Source of the DNA: Populus alba
Lineage: Eukaryota; Streptophyta; Magnoliopsida; Malpighiales; Salicaceae
Assembly (NCBI RefSeq): GCF_005239225.2
Contig: NC_133297.1
Coordinates: forward strand, 5,278,392 to 5,342,391
Direction: 5' to 3'
DNA length: 64,000 bases
Position 1 is the first letter of the stretch. Each line of letters opens with the position of its first letter. Below the pieces are notes generated by a model that saw nothing but the letters and a program-made list of their open reading frames with translations, did no database searches and had not been told where the DNA came from. This document shows, piece by piece, positions 1-13,019 of the stretch. Position numbers and translations under genes: made by a program.

Positions 1-2230
1 GTCACCGATGAAATTATAGGTGTTATTCTAGTGATATGTTATATATATTGATGGACAAATAAAAATATTAAATTTATTATATAAAGTTTGTTTTATTGAT
101 AATATATTAAATTTATTAATGGAAAGATCGATAAATATGAATATAAATACTAGCAGAAAAATATTAGATCGAAGGAGTGAAGTGAATATTTTTTGGAGCG
201 GACAGGCTAATAAATTATCTACTAGGGTTGGCAATAATTTAAAAGGAGAAACAGATCTATGAGAAAACGTAACGTCGTGTCATGAAAGTGAAATTAGCCT
301 AAAAGACAAATTTTTCCAGAAACCAAAAGGGCTAGATTTTCAACATGAAGCATGTGGTGATCTCAAAGTCCAAGCGTCCCTTGCATAATCATTAGTTCTT
401 CTCATATCTAAGTAAATATTGTTAAACAAAAGCACACAAGTGGATAACCACCGCGTTCCCATCCAAACACTGAATTACATAAAAAGATTAGCCTTTTGTC
501 GGCTGGGGACCCGTTTCAAGAAAAGCAATGAAGGAAAGGAAAGATGCAAAAAGGCAGTCTCTTACATCCACCTTGCTAGCAGCATCCACGGAATTAGGAT
601 ACTTCTGTGCATCTCTTACTGCTACAGACAGAAGCAATTGTGGTGCCTCTTGCACGCTAGTCTTGTCACAGCAGATAAGAACTCGAAGCTAGGCCGGACT
701 CTCCCTGGTCTCATTAACATGCATGTATAGAAGATGGCCTACATAATTACTTTCAAATGACCTTCGTTTTTTGCATGTGTTAAGACTTGAGCAGATAGAT
801 ATGATGCATGTGTCCCACGAAACAATTCGTCAACTCACCATGTTGTAAAGTTTAAAAATAACTAAAACTTGACCTTTCTTTGTCACTTGAACCTAATTAA
901 CATGACGAACTGCTCAGGTTAAAAATGAAAGAAAAAAACATATAATATAAGGTGAGGGTACAGTTTAAGATCTTACAATAATCGCAAACGTATTATTTTG
1001 ATCTGGGCATGATCAAATGATATACTAATTAATCATATAATCGGGAACATATGATATTGAACCATACAATAATTTTGATCCGGCCATGCATGTTGATTGG
1101 CATTGTAACTTGTAAATTGAACTTTAATCAAAACTGAGCGAGAAGGTGCTTTGGAAATTGGCTTTTCTTACGAAAAGGCCTGGAAGGCCACGAAGGATTC
1201 AAAAGTATTATTTTGCATGATGATTTGAGTTATTAGACCGGCGTGTAGAGTTGACAAGCGAGCATCCAATCATTTATATGTTCGTCTTTTTGCAAACACT
1301 TCATGTTAGGTGTCTCTCTGTTGCAGCAACGTGCAGGACACTGTCAAAATTAATGATTAATTGGTCAAATAAGTGGAGAAGAACTTTTATCCTGATGACG
1401 ACAGGTATCATTTACAAGCGCTTCCCCCTTTCTTGTGTTAAAGTTACTACCTCTTCCATTGTTTTTTTTTTTTTTCCAAGTTAGCACAGCAAAACAAAAA
1501 TCTGGGTGGAATAATATAGTTCAAAAAATATTGGTAAAATTATATTGTTTGCTATTTTGAATCATGATATTTAATAAATATTGATATTTCTAACCACGAT
1601 AACATCCTTTTTCAATTTAAAATAATAACAACTTAACATATCACGATTTAGAATCATGATATATCATAAAATTTATCTTTTTTCTTGTATCACAGAATAC
1701 ACACACTGACACACAACCCCACCCCCTCTCTTTATGTTTATGTGCGGACAACCCGTCTCTCTCTCAAAAACTCACAAATAAGTATGCTGTCCTCAAAACA
1801 ATAAAAACTCTCGCAAAAAATCGTTGTTTGCCACTGCCGCCACTATCGCAATTGCTGCAACCACTTCCTAATCCTACAAGCAATGAAAAAAAGATGGACA
1901 TGTATGTAATGAAAACTGTGTATTGTATGTGTGTTATAAATGGGTGTAATTTAGTATGCAATGCACCCTAAATTCAAACGACATGCATGAAAATAAAATA
2001 TAATTCACCATAATAAGATAGGGCAGTTGAGAATAGTTGTCTGAAATGAACCTATTACCAGTTCAACTTGTGGATAACCGGGTTAATTCCAAAGATAAAA
2101 ATTAAAAAAAAAATATATGAAAAAACCTTTTAGAAAAAAATAAATTTCATGAATTTAACCTTATCAGGACTTACCTGAGTTTGGTTGAATTAATGCATCG
2201 ATTTCTCTCAAGTTTAACACAGTCAAAATT
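1..2230. other. Left-flank intergenic DNA, no gene recognised
   Basis: AT-rich plant intergenic sequence. The stretch near 340-740 has more balanced base composition and an open frame of about 100 codons, but it has no ATG start, no recognisable domain and no clear splice sites. Poly-T at about 1460-1475 and AT-rich tracts elsewhere look like repeat debris. No tRNA or known microRNA was seen on reading both strands. Confidence 0.5.
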
Positions 2231-2522
2231 TAAAATGGTTAAAAATAAAACTTGATCCAATAACCATATCAACATGCTAGACGAGGCCTGATTTAATAAC
2301 TACGGATTTGACCTTGAATAGTTAACTGGGAAAGGTTAGAGCTTGGATTCTTAAAGTTGGCCGATTGCTCAGGTTTGACATAATTAATAATAATTAAAAT
2401 GGTTCAAAATAAACTCGATCGAGTTTCCATATCAGCATGTCAAACAAGGCCTAATTTAATAACTATGGATTTGACCCTGAACAGTTAACTGTAAAAGGTT
2501 TGAGCTTGGATGCTGTAATTTC
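2231..2522. repeat. Two-copy tandem duplication, period about 164 bp
   Basis: The block beginning TAAAATGGTT at 2231 recurs at about 2395. Both copies share the blocks CCATATCA-CATG, AGGCCT-ATTTAATAACTA, GGATTTGACC and AGTTAACTG in the same order. The copies differ at many scattered positions, so the duplication is old. Confidence 0.7.
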
Positions 2523-3088
2523 TTTTTAAAGAGGGTACCTAGAATATTCACCAAAAGCCTATATACAAATTAAACACTATTTGTTTGCACTCCAGATCGA
2601 AATGGTGCTTAAATTTGTATACCATAAAGCATGATAACTCTCTGATTTGTTTGACAGCCTTGGGTTAGTCTGGATAAATGGAAATATATGCTCTACACAT
2701 GGTTAATAGCGAATTTGAATTCCTTCTTAATTTAGACTGATTAATGTAGAGGATCCCAAAAATAGTATGCACAAAGTGGTAAATCATTACGCCCTGTCCT
2801 TGCAAGGTAGATCAGAAATCCAAAAGTATTACAAATTTTAAGTTGGAAATCAATAAATGAAAACTTAGAAGAAAAAAAAAGGAAAATAATTAATTAGGGA
2901 GCATCAGCCTTGCTTCCTGGCTAATCTGTGCAGCTTAAATAATAACATCTGCATGCCTCGTACATCTATATAACCATTGCTAGCAAAAATACAATCACAT
3001 CCATAAGCAGACCTTTTTGCCTTTTGTCTGTGGCCGGCAAAGATTATTTTCTAAAAAAGCCATGTGTGAGCGCATATACAACCCTTAA
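2523..3088. other. 3' flank of the PIF8-like gene
   Basis: AT-rich sequence just downstream of the stop codon of the minus-strand PIF gene. It should contain the 3' UTR and polyadenylation region, but I cannot place the cleavage site from sequence alone. No other coding signal was found. Confidence 0.4.
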
Positions 3089-6000
3089 TTAGCCCTTAGA
3101 ATTAGAAGCAGGAGGTTGTTGGTGTAGCTGCTGGTACATGGCTGCCATCCTGCTGTAAGCATCCATTGTCATTGGCTGCATCAAAAAGGTTTAGTCAGTA
3201 CATTGAGTTAATTCGAAATCATGGGATATCATATATCCTACTTTGCCCCAATTCCACGCTTACAATGAGAGATGTCTGAAGGCATAATAATCTGAAAATT
3301 AAATCCAAACAGCACTTGTAGAATTCTTCAATATGAGATTGCAAAGCCGTCCGACTCAAGAGTTTAAGCTGCTTATAATTACCTGTGTTTGGCAGGCAAG
3401 GAACGCAGACATCGGGTCTGCAGCCGTGGCTTGTAACCGGTCATGGCCACTTGAGCCATCCCATGTAGTCAGAGGAATGAAAGCGGTGGGGTGAAGCGCT
3501 GGAGGAATTCCCGTCATGTTGGAACGAGCTGCAATTGTGTTCATGTCCATGACACCCATTCCCATCCCCATGCCGGCCATTCCCATGCTCATTGGGGCCA
3601 TCATTGACATTTGGAGTTGCTGTTGCAAAGCCAATGGCAGCATCATTGGTTGCATATTCATTCTGCTCATCATTTGTACTTGTGCTTGCAATTGTTTCAA
3701 ATATTCGATCACTTCATCAAGCATTGAGGCCTTGTCCGTCTAATACAAACAAAGAGAACATATAAATATATATATCAAGGAATCATAGCTGATAGTATAG
3801 ATACCAGTCAATAATGTTTTCTTTCATTTAAAGAAATCGTCTCGTGCAAGGATTTTAATTGAAATCATTGCATAAACACGAGGGCAGGCATCAGGGCATG
3901 CATAAGTAGAAGGATTTATGTGGTATAGCAGGTAGTTTTCTTGGTACCAAACAACCTTCTGTCATGCTGTCCCCATGTCGATTTGGGTATGTGGACTAGG
4001 ATCACTTGATCTGTCCCAAGATACTCTAAGCCATTTGAATGCAAAAAAGGATGAGATGGACCACATTTATACCATCATGACGTGTTTGTCCGTTCTGATT
4101 ATTTATTATTGAACCTATTACTGCAGCTGCATTACACGACATGAATCTAAATGTAGAAACACATTATTAGATGGATCCATAAAGGTAAGACCTGAACCTT
4201 CGAACTTATGGCTAGTAATTCTTAGTTACGTTTTGAACGTGAGATTTTCGGCTTTTTTTTTTAAAAAAAAAAAATCTGAAGCAAGCTCGCATTATTGAGT
4301 AGCAACTCGGGCAGGCTTTTCTGTCACCAAGTTGTCTCCTATAGTGGGAATAACAAGAGCACCTAAAAGTTTGAAATGCGATGCCGACACTCTATACCAA
4401 GTGACCATGATTTTTATGAAGGATATAGACATTTCCAAACTAGATCCAATATCACAAAGGTAGCTATGACTATGCTCAAGGATATGTGAGGCTAGCTCTT
4501 TAGAATAAATGATAGCAAAGTAGGAACTACTTTTGTGATAGCAGCCACTTTACTGGGGTTGCTTTTTCTTTTTTCCTTTTGCTTATCATATATACTTTGA
4601 AGTAACTAGTTGGGAATTTCAGCACGGACCACCTTGAGATGGAAGTTAAAGAGTTAGTGTATAGCTTCTCCTTCTTTTTGATATATTTTCATGGAATAAT
4701 TAACCATTCTTCAAATGGAAACACCTACATAAATGGAATGAGATTCTTTTCTTTTCTTTTTTTGCAGTTTGGCAGGATTAAAACTCACAAAAACTACGGT
4801 GCAATCATTAATTTGCCTAATTAAATGATGAGAAAAACTGTGATATGATTGATTTATTGCTTCACCATAAAGGTGAAGAGGAAATTCCATTATTTCAAGG
4901 AAAAGTTCACAGCAATACGGGAAAAAATAAAAATAAAGAAAGAAAGTGCATAACACAAGAAAAACAACAGCAGTATATATTTGATTACAGCAAAAGACAT
5001 TATGATCAGCTCCACAAACAATTGCTAAAAAAAAAAGTATAAAAAACCTGAATTCGGAGGATGGATTCTTTGAATTCCATCCCACGGTTTTGACTGGCAA
5101 TTAAGTAGTTTCCCATGGAATTCAATATCACTCAAATGGTGAGTAAACTTTGCCAGTTCGAGAGAGAACTGTGCTTGCATAAATGCGATCATAAAATATG
5201 CCATACTAGAGTAGGCCTAGCAATTATATAATTTTTTTTCCTCTTCTCAGTAAGTAATCCAATCTTAACCCTCTTATTTTGCAATGATCTAGAAGTGACA
5301 TGGTCTCGGTGTATGATACTGGCTTGGCTGGGGAATAACCTTACCATTATTATTTTAAGAAAAAAAACAACCCTAAGACGGGCCACAATAACTGGTGACT
5401 ATTTCCACTTTTGACGAGCTAGGGGATGCATGTTAATTATCAAACAAGATTGGTAGGTGCACAATATGTAATGGTGAAGTGCCATAAACGCGCATGGGTA
5501 AAATTTAAAGAGCTTCTTTGTAATACACTGAACAGCTACCGAAGAAACTTTTCGTACCTTACTGGAACTGGGGACCAATTTCTGTAGCGTCTTCATTCTC
5601 TGGTTTATCTTATCTCTCCTTTTCTGCCAATAAAATCGAAAGCAACATTGAACAAAAACCAAAAGGATTCCGTACCAGCAATGATGGTACATAATATGAT
5701 ACTTGAAATCTATATATATAGCGTTAAAAAGGTTGAGTTGTAATTAGATATTTAAGTGATTTTAATAATAATAATAAAAAAGACCTCCGATGGGTCAATT
5801 GCAAAAAGTCCACAAAAGGACCTGGTTTAAGCTGAAGCCTTATTATAAAGCTTTAAAGTCGTAAACACTTGATAATTAAATTCTCATGAGATCTCCCGTG
5901 TTAATCCAATTATTTGCTCAATCAAATCTTCTGTTCCAACAACATGATTTTCTCCAATTATGGAACCTATCATTAACTTAAAGCGAAACAAACTTCTTTT

Positions 6001-7189
6001 AATATTCTATTAATTTATTTCGTGCTGTAAGGCGTTTTCCAGGAGAGGGAACATACTCGTTCAGATTGGTTATGGATAGCAGCAGCCCTGCTTCTTTTGG
6101 TGGAAACTGAGGACTTCCCATTTCCTTTCTTCTTGTCATCTTCCTTGCCTGCCTCCCTCTTTCAAAACCAAAACAAACCCAAAGAATTAAAATAATAACA
6201 AAAAACAAAACTACTCCGATACTATAAATTGATAAACATAATATCCAAAATAAATTAACTTGCCTGTGGTCTGCTGTGACAAACTGAGTCATTCTCGTCA
6301 GCAGTAAGGGTCTTAGTACATGGGTTGGTGCCTGAGCTGGTGTTTTCTTGCGACCCAAAAGAAGTGGAGGTAAACCCAACACCGAACTCTCTCTCGCAGC
6401 TGTCCACCGTCATCTGCTGGCTATCCTTCTTGCCAAAAGTGGCACTATGGTTGACGCTTTGGTCTCTGCTCCACTCGGGTGGTACTGGGACACGCGCCAC
6501 CCTCGCACGTTTCCCAGTGAGGAGACCATCTTCGTCTTGCGTGGCAGTTGGGGCACTGCAAGACCCCACACGAGTGGAGCAACCCACCACACACGTGCCT
6601 AATCCCGCTGGGCCGGAGTCTATCACGTGCGTGGTCCGGCCTTGATCAGACCGGTTCGAGCAAGGAACTAAAGCGTCCATGGTCATTGTGGCGGAGGCTG
6701 AGGCTTTATGGTGGTTAAACCAGGGGATGAGGTCATGGTCCGAACCAGTACTGTTGTCAAAAGTTGCTTTATTGCATTGGGGGACACATGTAGCTTGATT
6801 GACAATGGATTCAAGGGTGCCGCTGGCGCGTGGCTTGTCCCATGTGTACTTAGAGGGTGAAGAAGAGGCTATTGGTTTGGCTGGCACGCGCGGTGGTCCT
6901 AGGCCGTGCATGGCTATCTGGCCGTTCTCCCATGTTAGCTCTGCTACTTCGTAGTCTAACCTGCACCAGGAAACACCCTATGTCATCACTGTACATATCT
7001 TTCAACACACACAGACACGCATATAGATATGTATTGACATGATCTGGCAATCTTATATGCATCTACGAGAAGGAGAGAGTACATGGGCACGTCCGGTGCG
7101 CTGGAATTGGAGTGGAAGCGAAGGGAAAGTTTGGGAGCTGCGGTGCGATTGTCATCAACTTCCCAGCTGGGAACGCACTGATGACTCAT
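3089..7189 (-). CDS. PIF8: Phytochrome-interacting bHLH transcription factor, PIF8/UNE10 type
   Basis: Six exons on the minus strand join in frame: 7189-7083, 6960-6264, 6158-6057, 5623-5558, 3739-3383 and 3175-3089, giving 471 aa. The start codon opens a protein beginning MSHQCVPSWEVDD, like UNE10. An active-phytochrome-B-binding motif, ELTWENGQ, lies at residues 43-50. The bHLH domain (about 292-344) has the G-box-contact residues H297, E301 and R305, then helix 2 with MLDEVIEYLKQL. A methionine-rich stretch follows, as in PIF7/PIF8 relatives. By family knowledge, PIFs are nuclear repressors of light responses that bind G-boxes and contact phytochromes. Intron 4 (5557-3740) is long, 1.8 kb. 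Intron 2 has a GC donor. PIF7 is an alternative, but the N-terminus and the SVCHSRPQ block favour PIF8/UNE10. Identity is from memory; exon structure is seen directly. Confidence 0.93.
6159..6263 (-). other. GC-AG intron (intron 2 of the PIF8-like gene)
   Basis: On the minus strand exon 2 ends ...CCACAG and the intron begins GCAAGT; exon 3 begins AGGGAGGCAGG after an AG. Reading across gives ...CHSRPQ-REAGKEDDKKKG, matching the conserved PIF8 linker as I recall it. The next GT, four bases downstream, breaks the frame with this acceptor. A GT plus a shifted acceptor after GGAGGCAG would keep the frame but replace REAG with AS. The GC donor otherwise matches the AG|GCAAGT consensus of plant GC introns. 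Confidence 0.75.
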
Positions 7190-9931
7190 TTCGAGAAAGT
7201 TTTCTTGTAGGATATGAACTTGAAAAAAAGTGAGTTATCTTTTTCTTTGAATAGATTCTACAGACGACTTTCGTGTGTTTTTGAGAGGGATACTGGTGGT
7301 TCATATGGCTATGGGAATGGAGTTGTTGTTGTCATGGCTGATGTGTAGATTTGCGCTCTTTTTATGGCTGTGATATATCAGAACATTTTGAGAGAGAGAA
7401 GAATTTATTCTAGTCCAATATGTGTGGTAAAATTGAAAATTCGACCAAAAAAAAGAGAGAGAGCTTTTTCTCTTATTTTTCCATGAGTAATCATGGATTA
7501 AGCATTAAATAATTGACAGCGCTATGTCTATTCGAAACAGCCACCCAAGATAATTTCTCAATGATAAGAGTATAGCAAAAAATACTAGTAATACAAAAGC
7601 TATCATGATCACACGCACTCATACGCGTGCGTGTGTACATGTAATTCAATAATAACAAATGTTTTTAGAATAATTTATGAATCAATTAAGATTATTTTTT
7701 TAAAAAATGATTTTAAGTATATTTTTTTAATTGGTTTGATATGTTTAAGAAAATAAATTTCGATCTACATACTAATTGTAATATTTGAATTCAAAAAATA
7801 ATAAAAAAAAAACAAAAACCCTTTTCCATTCCTCTCTCTCTCTCTCTCTAATCATGTTATTTTTCTTTCAATTCCATTTAAATTTTTTTTAATAATTATA
7901 TGAGTTATTTTTAAATCTGTCAAGCTGACTAAATCATAATAAAAAATTACTACTTGATCTAATTTTAAATCCAGGTTAAGTAAAAAGTTGAGTTAAGAGG
8001 TTTTTTCTATCAATTTCATCATTTTTTTTTATCAATTTTTTTCTCAAACTTTCTTTACTAGACATTCGAGCTGTCTTTCAAATTGGTCAAATTAACCGAA
8101 TGATATTAAAGATAACTTTTCACACGATTTAATTTTAAAAAATAAGATAGGCAAGAAAGGCCAAGAGGTTTTTTTTTGTTAATTTCATCCTTTTCTTTTT
8201 TAATTTCATTCTCAGTTTTTTTTTTTACAAATCGGTTGAGTTGCTTTTCGACTGACTAAGTTGACTAAGTCATATTAAAGCAACTTCCACATAGTTTTAA
8301 TTTTAAACCTAGACTAAGTAAAGAGTTGAATTGGGAAGTTTCAAGATTTACTTACTGGATCGAATTTAATAACAATGTCAAATAATTATTTACAATCTTG
8401 AAATTTTTTAATGCGATTTGCAATGTAGTGTGTACCTATAAACTAGTTAAAACCTAATTAATTAATTTTGTTATAATAAATAAATTTTATCATAATTGAA
8501 GTCAATACTACAAAAAAATTAAAAGATAAAAATGTCTCAAACCAAGTAATTTAATTAAAGGATATACTAGCTAATTTGGAAGTTGAGTTTTGTCTGAACT
8601 TTACAATCAAATACATACTGAAAGACAAAAGACCATTACCAGGTAAAGCAATTATAACAATTATAGGTGATGATGTCTAAGAAATTCCAGACAGATTTTG
8701 ATTTTTTTACTTAATCATGGACCGACGACTGGTTTGCAAAACAAGTTTTTTATTAGGATAGAAAACTTTCTGATACTTAAGTTAATAAATAGAGAAAAAA
8801 TATGTGTGTTAAAAAAGAAATGTGTGTGAAGAGTGTTTGTGAGAAATAATGAGTGATAATAGTGTTATGGATGCTTGAGTAAGTTTGTTTGAATTATATT
8901 TATTAACTGGATGACCTTTGGTATTTATAGATACCATGAATCATATAAGCTAACTAAAAATATTTAATTTATAAAAAAGTTGAGTTCATTAGTTAGTGTA
9001 TCACTCTTGCTATTAGTCGGTTGATGTTTGAGAATAAATTGTTAATAGAATGTTAGTCAGGCTATGAAAATTGATGCGGAGTCAATCTTAGAGATAACTA
9101 TTAGGTGCTGAGAGTACACGGAGCTAAGATGAGAGAGTCTTTACGAAGTGAGACTAAAATGACTATTAATAAAAAAAAAATTGAGTGAGATAATTTTAAA
9201 AAAAACTTATTTATTTAAAATTAAGAGGTTGTTTATTAACAATAAGGTTACCCAGGTGCAAGGATTTGTTTGTAGGATAATCTTTTCACTCCTCTGGTCT
9301 TTCCTATCTTCACATAGGTTTAAGTTAAGGTTCAATCTACCCAAGAATACACGGAGTTAGGTAGAGGAGAAGAGACTAAGAGGAGGGAGAGACCAAAAAA
9401 ATGGCAGCTTTCAAATCTTTCTAGATGTGAATCATCAATAGAAAATATATATTTTTTAATTCCTTAATCTTAACATGAAATAGTTTTTATATATAAAATT
9501 GAAAAATTGTAAAAACTAGTATAAAAAAAACTATATATATACGCCCGCATACGCTAGCAAAAAGAAGAAGAAAATACTATTAATAGTAAGTATCGAGTGT
9601 AAACTTTGAATAAATGCTGCTTGTCCTATTCAAAACAGTTGTGGTGCGAAAGATAAGAAAGAACTCTAATGCACGTGGAGCCTTAAAAGGCAGAAATTTT
9701 TGTGGCAGCTGATAGAAAACAAAGGCGGACGCAGTGCGACTGGAATCCAAACGATATCTCTACCATCGGAAGGTGCGTGACAGAGGTTCCACTGGATTTG
9801 AGCCCGAATCTCCTCTATAAATGACAAAATAAATAAATAAAAATTATTAGATTTTGAAGAGAAGTCATTAAATCTCAATTTTAAATCCAAGACATTATTT
9901 TATTTATAAAATAAAAATACCTTTGAGGTTT

Positions 9932-9933
<2 letters not shown>
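7190..9933. other. PIF8 upstream region and degenerate AT-rich repeats
   Basis: The first few hundred bases hold the PIF8 promoter and 5' UTR on the minus strand; I could not fix the start site. From about 7900 to 8350 the sequence shows repeated T-rich blocks of the type TTTTAATTTCATC, alternating with short blocks resembling GTTGACTAAGTCATATTAAA. This is related in style to the repeats near 51000 and 53300. No coding region was found. Confidence 0.45.

Positions 9934-9970
<37 letters not shown>
9934..9970. repeat. (AT)n microsatellite
   Basis: An uninterrupted AT dinucleotide run of about 18 units. Confidence 0.95.
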
Positions 9971-9973
<3 letters not shown>

Positions 9974-10087
9974 TACATGCAATTGCAAGCAAGACCACCC
10001 TCTTCAGATTCTCCTATGGCATATGGCATGAGGATGAGAAATGGTTTATAGGAAATTGCGATGTCGGATTTGTGTTATTTACGTTGA

Positions 10088-10152
10088 CGCTTCACACGTG
10101 TAGTCTTTTTTTCTAACTCAAGACACGGTTGTTTGGAGCTCACCACGTGTCA
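10088..10152. promoter_or_regulatory. Pair of perfect G-box motifs
   Basis: Two CACGTG hexamers lie about 50 bp apart (ACACGTGT and CCACGTGT contexts) in a short island of higher GC within AT-rich DNA. G-boxes bind bZIP and PIF-class bHLH factors. The pair is about 2.9 kb upstream of the minus-strand PIF8-like gene, so a link is speculative. Confidence 0.3.
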
Positions 10153-10159
10153 CCACCAC

Positions 10160-12750
10160 CCTCGGTTTCAACAGACCGTCGATAAAACTTCTGATTTATG
10201 TCAGACATGCACGCTGTCAAGGTAGAGTGATAGCAATTTCATCCTGTTCAAATCAATTATTTGATTCAATTACATTAGATTTCTAGTTGATTTGTTTCGA
10301 GTAAAATAAAAAAATGGGTAAAATTCAATTTAATTTAACTAGCGTTGAACTTTACACATGAGGGGTTCACCGGCCTCTCAACTTAGCTTTTTTTTTTTTT
10401 TTTCCTTTTTTATTGCATCTAGCTGCAACTCTATTTTCTGATGTATTAATAAATTTTAATTTTATTATTTATTAAGATTTTTCATAATATAATTTAGGAA
10501 GATTTTTATTTTTAAACATACGTTTAAAATTTATATTCCATTTTATGATTCATGAATTGAAATGCAATTTATTTTTCAAGCTTATATTTTATTTTTTATA
10601 AATTAGATTGAGAAAGAGAAAAACCACATGTTAGCGGGAGGATTTTATATCCATTATAATATTTAATTATATCAAAGACAAAAGAGAAAGAGAGTGATGA
10701 ATTTAAATATAATTTCAAATGGAATATAAGTGAAGCAAAATCCAATTTATCATCTGTGAATTTTGAATCCAGTAAAGTTTCATTGTGTAAACATTTCCTT
10801 TTTCTTATCTTTTCCCTTAAGGAACAATTCATCTTATTGGATTAAGAGTTGTAAATTATGACTAACATTTATTTTTTGGATATTAAGTGTTAACCATATG
10901 AGGGTGTTAAGAAATTTTAGAGTGTTTGAACAGTAACTAATGCATCATATTAATTATTTTTTAAATTCACTTAAAAAAATAGATAAAACTAGAAGAGATC
11001 AATTTTAAGTAAAAATAGTCTTATAACCTTTCATAAGTTATTAATTTCATTTTCATTTTTTTTTATGTTTGTGTTTATATATTTTTTTTTAATTGAGTTT
11101 ACAAAATAACTAATAGCATGTCATTAATTATTCTCATTCGTAGAGTTTTTTTTTTCTTTCAAATCTTTCTCTCTTTTTTTAATCCAAGCATAAACCAACA
11201 TATAATCCTCCCGGTCCATAAATATATGTGTGTGCACACGCACACACCCATTCATTTCTTTTAATGGTTACTAAAGAGAGGATGGTAAAGAGAAAACTTA
11301 AGAGGATTGCCTAGTGGTGCGGAAGTCGAAGATTATAGAAAACTAGGCAAAGGAGAAACTAAGAAAGAGATTGTGGAATGCAGCAACTGCAAAGTTAGGC
11401 TTCTATAGATTTTTATCGGTTAATTTACAAGGAGGATGACTATCTATTGTTTAATTTACAGGGACTGGTTTTTAACGGGAAGTCGGTTTATATAATTCCT
11501 TCCAAATTATCATCGGAATCCAACCAGGCAACCACACATGCCGGAGGCTGGATTTGCTCGAGTTTCAAGTCAGGTGCGGCGGTATGGAATGATTAAGGGC
11601 CTAATATCGAAGCCCATTTAACAAATAAAAAGACGTGCCTCGTCTCCTGCTTGTTCAGGCCATTCTCTAATTATCGTTGTTCGGGCCATTTTGTTTAATG
11701 TAGGTGTTGAAAACTTGAGTCCAGATAAGATGCTCTAATGAAATAAGGAGATTATAATCACAAGGTCAACTACAGCTCTACGTTCAGACAAGGCCACCAA
11801 GGCTTACTAACTATCCCTGTTGTTTAATGAATGATCAATAGGAGAGCTACCAAATTACCAATATACAACAAGAATACATAGTAAACAACGAAGTGGGAAA
11901 TTTATATTTAAAATTTTTGGAAGTATTATGAATCATGATCAATGGGGTTCTGGGTCCTGCTCCCTGCCAGAGATGCACTACGCATCCTCTGCAGCAAGAT
12001 TTGTTCAGGCGAATCGACAATTTCCAACATGAATTTGCCCTAGTTTGACTTAATAAAACAAATCCCTTGTATATCTAGCTGCCTCTAGGTAATGGGCCCG
12101 GTTCTGAATAAATGCTCATCATGACTTGGCCTCCATGGAAGTGGACATAATCCTACCCAGAGACTCCATAACAACTCCAGTTTTTTTAAAAAACACAGCA
12201 GTAGTTTTTCCAGCATTTTCCTCATGCTAGCTTCCGAGTTAAGAGCAAGGCTTCATCGTCCATTCAGAACTGTGAAAAAAGAGAAATGCCAAAAGCATAA
12301 GTCGTGTAACCATCAAATCAAAGAGTGATCAATTTCTGTTCTGATACACTCAAACATGTCTTCACGCTCGTGTGCTAACAGTTACGTACCTTGTGATTGT
12401 AAGAAACTCCAGATCAATATTGATGGTATCTCATATTTCATTTAGCAGAACAATCCCACGCCTACAAAATGATAAGAACCAAGAACTCTTAATTAAATCC
12501 AAATAAGATGAGACATAAGAACCATTTAGTCAATATCCCTCTGAAATAACCAGTCATCGTTTTAATTAGTATCCTGCCTTTGTTACAACTCAACCTTAGA
12601 ACTATATATTGGCCCGGGTAATCTAGCAAGCAACCAAAGATATGGTGATTGCTCAAAATATAGTAAAAAAATAGTGCTTTTTATTTGAAAAACTATACAA
12701 TACATGCTATATAAGGTAAGCATTCAACACAAAATGATCAGAACCAAAAG
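10160..12750. other. Intergenic DNA with repeat remnants
   Basis: AT-rich, with T-runs and short purine/pyrimidine-alternating sequence near 11226-11246 (GTGTGTGCACACGCACACAC type). No gene was recognised on either strand. Confidence 0.4.
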
Positions 12751-12976
12751 CTACCATCTTCTGCCAATCTGTTCAACATCCATAAGCACGTCCCTGTCCC
12801 GAATCAATGGCAGAGTCACGCTCCTTGGTTTCAATGTTGGTAGAATAATCTCCTTTTTTTTCTCCACTCTCCCTTTTTCTTCGGCTACACCAAGTGCCTC
12901 TGATAACTTGTTAAAGTCAAAGGATGCTTTGTCTGTGTCTTCTGAAACATCAAGTAGCAATGGATCACTTGCTAAT
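12751..12976 (-). pseudogene. Isolated coding-like terminal exon, unknown family
   Basis: On the minus strand an acceptor (TATAG) at 12977 is followed by about 75 open codons with normal coding character, reading LASDPLLLDVSEDTD then acidic and lysine-rich sequence and ending EQIGRRW before a TAG stop. No matching upstream exon is visible; the upstream side from about 13020 is AT-rich repeat. It looks like the last exon of a gene whose remainder was lost or displaced. I do not recognise the family. It could also be a chance open frame, but the residue composition argues against that. Confidence 0.35.
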
Positions 12977-13019
12977 CTATATCAAAGAAAATCAATTACA
13001 AAAAGATTGAATTGTTAAT

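Noticed and set aside
419..730. 103-codon open frame on the plus strand
   Set aside because: It starts at TTG rather than ATG, has no recognisable domain and no splice signals.
6325..6645. Open frames on the plus strand across 6325-6645
   Set aside because: They are antisense shadows of PIF8 exon 2, which is supported by conserved motifs and splice sites.
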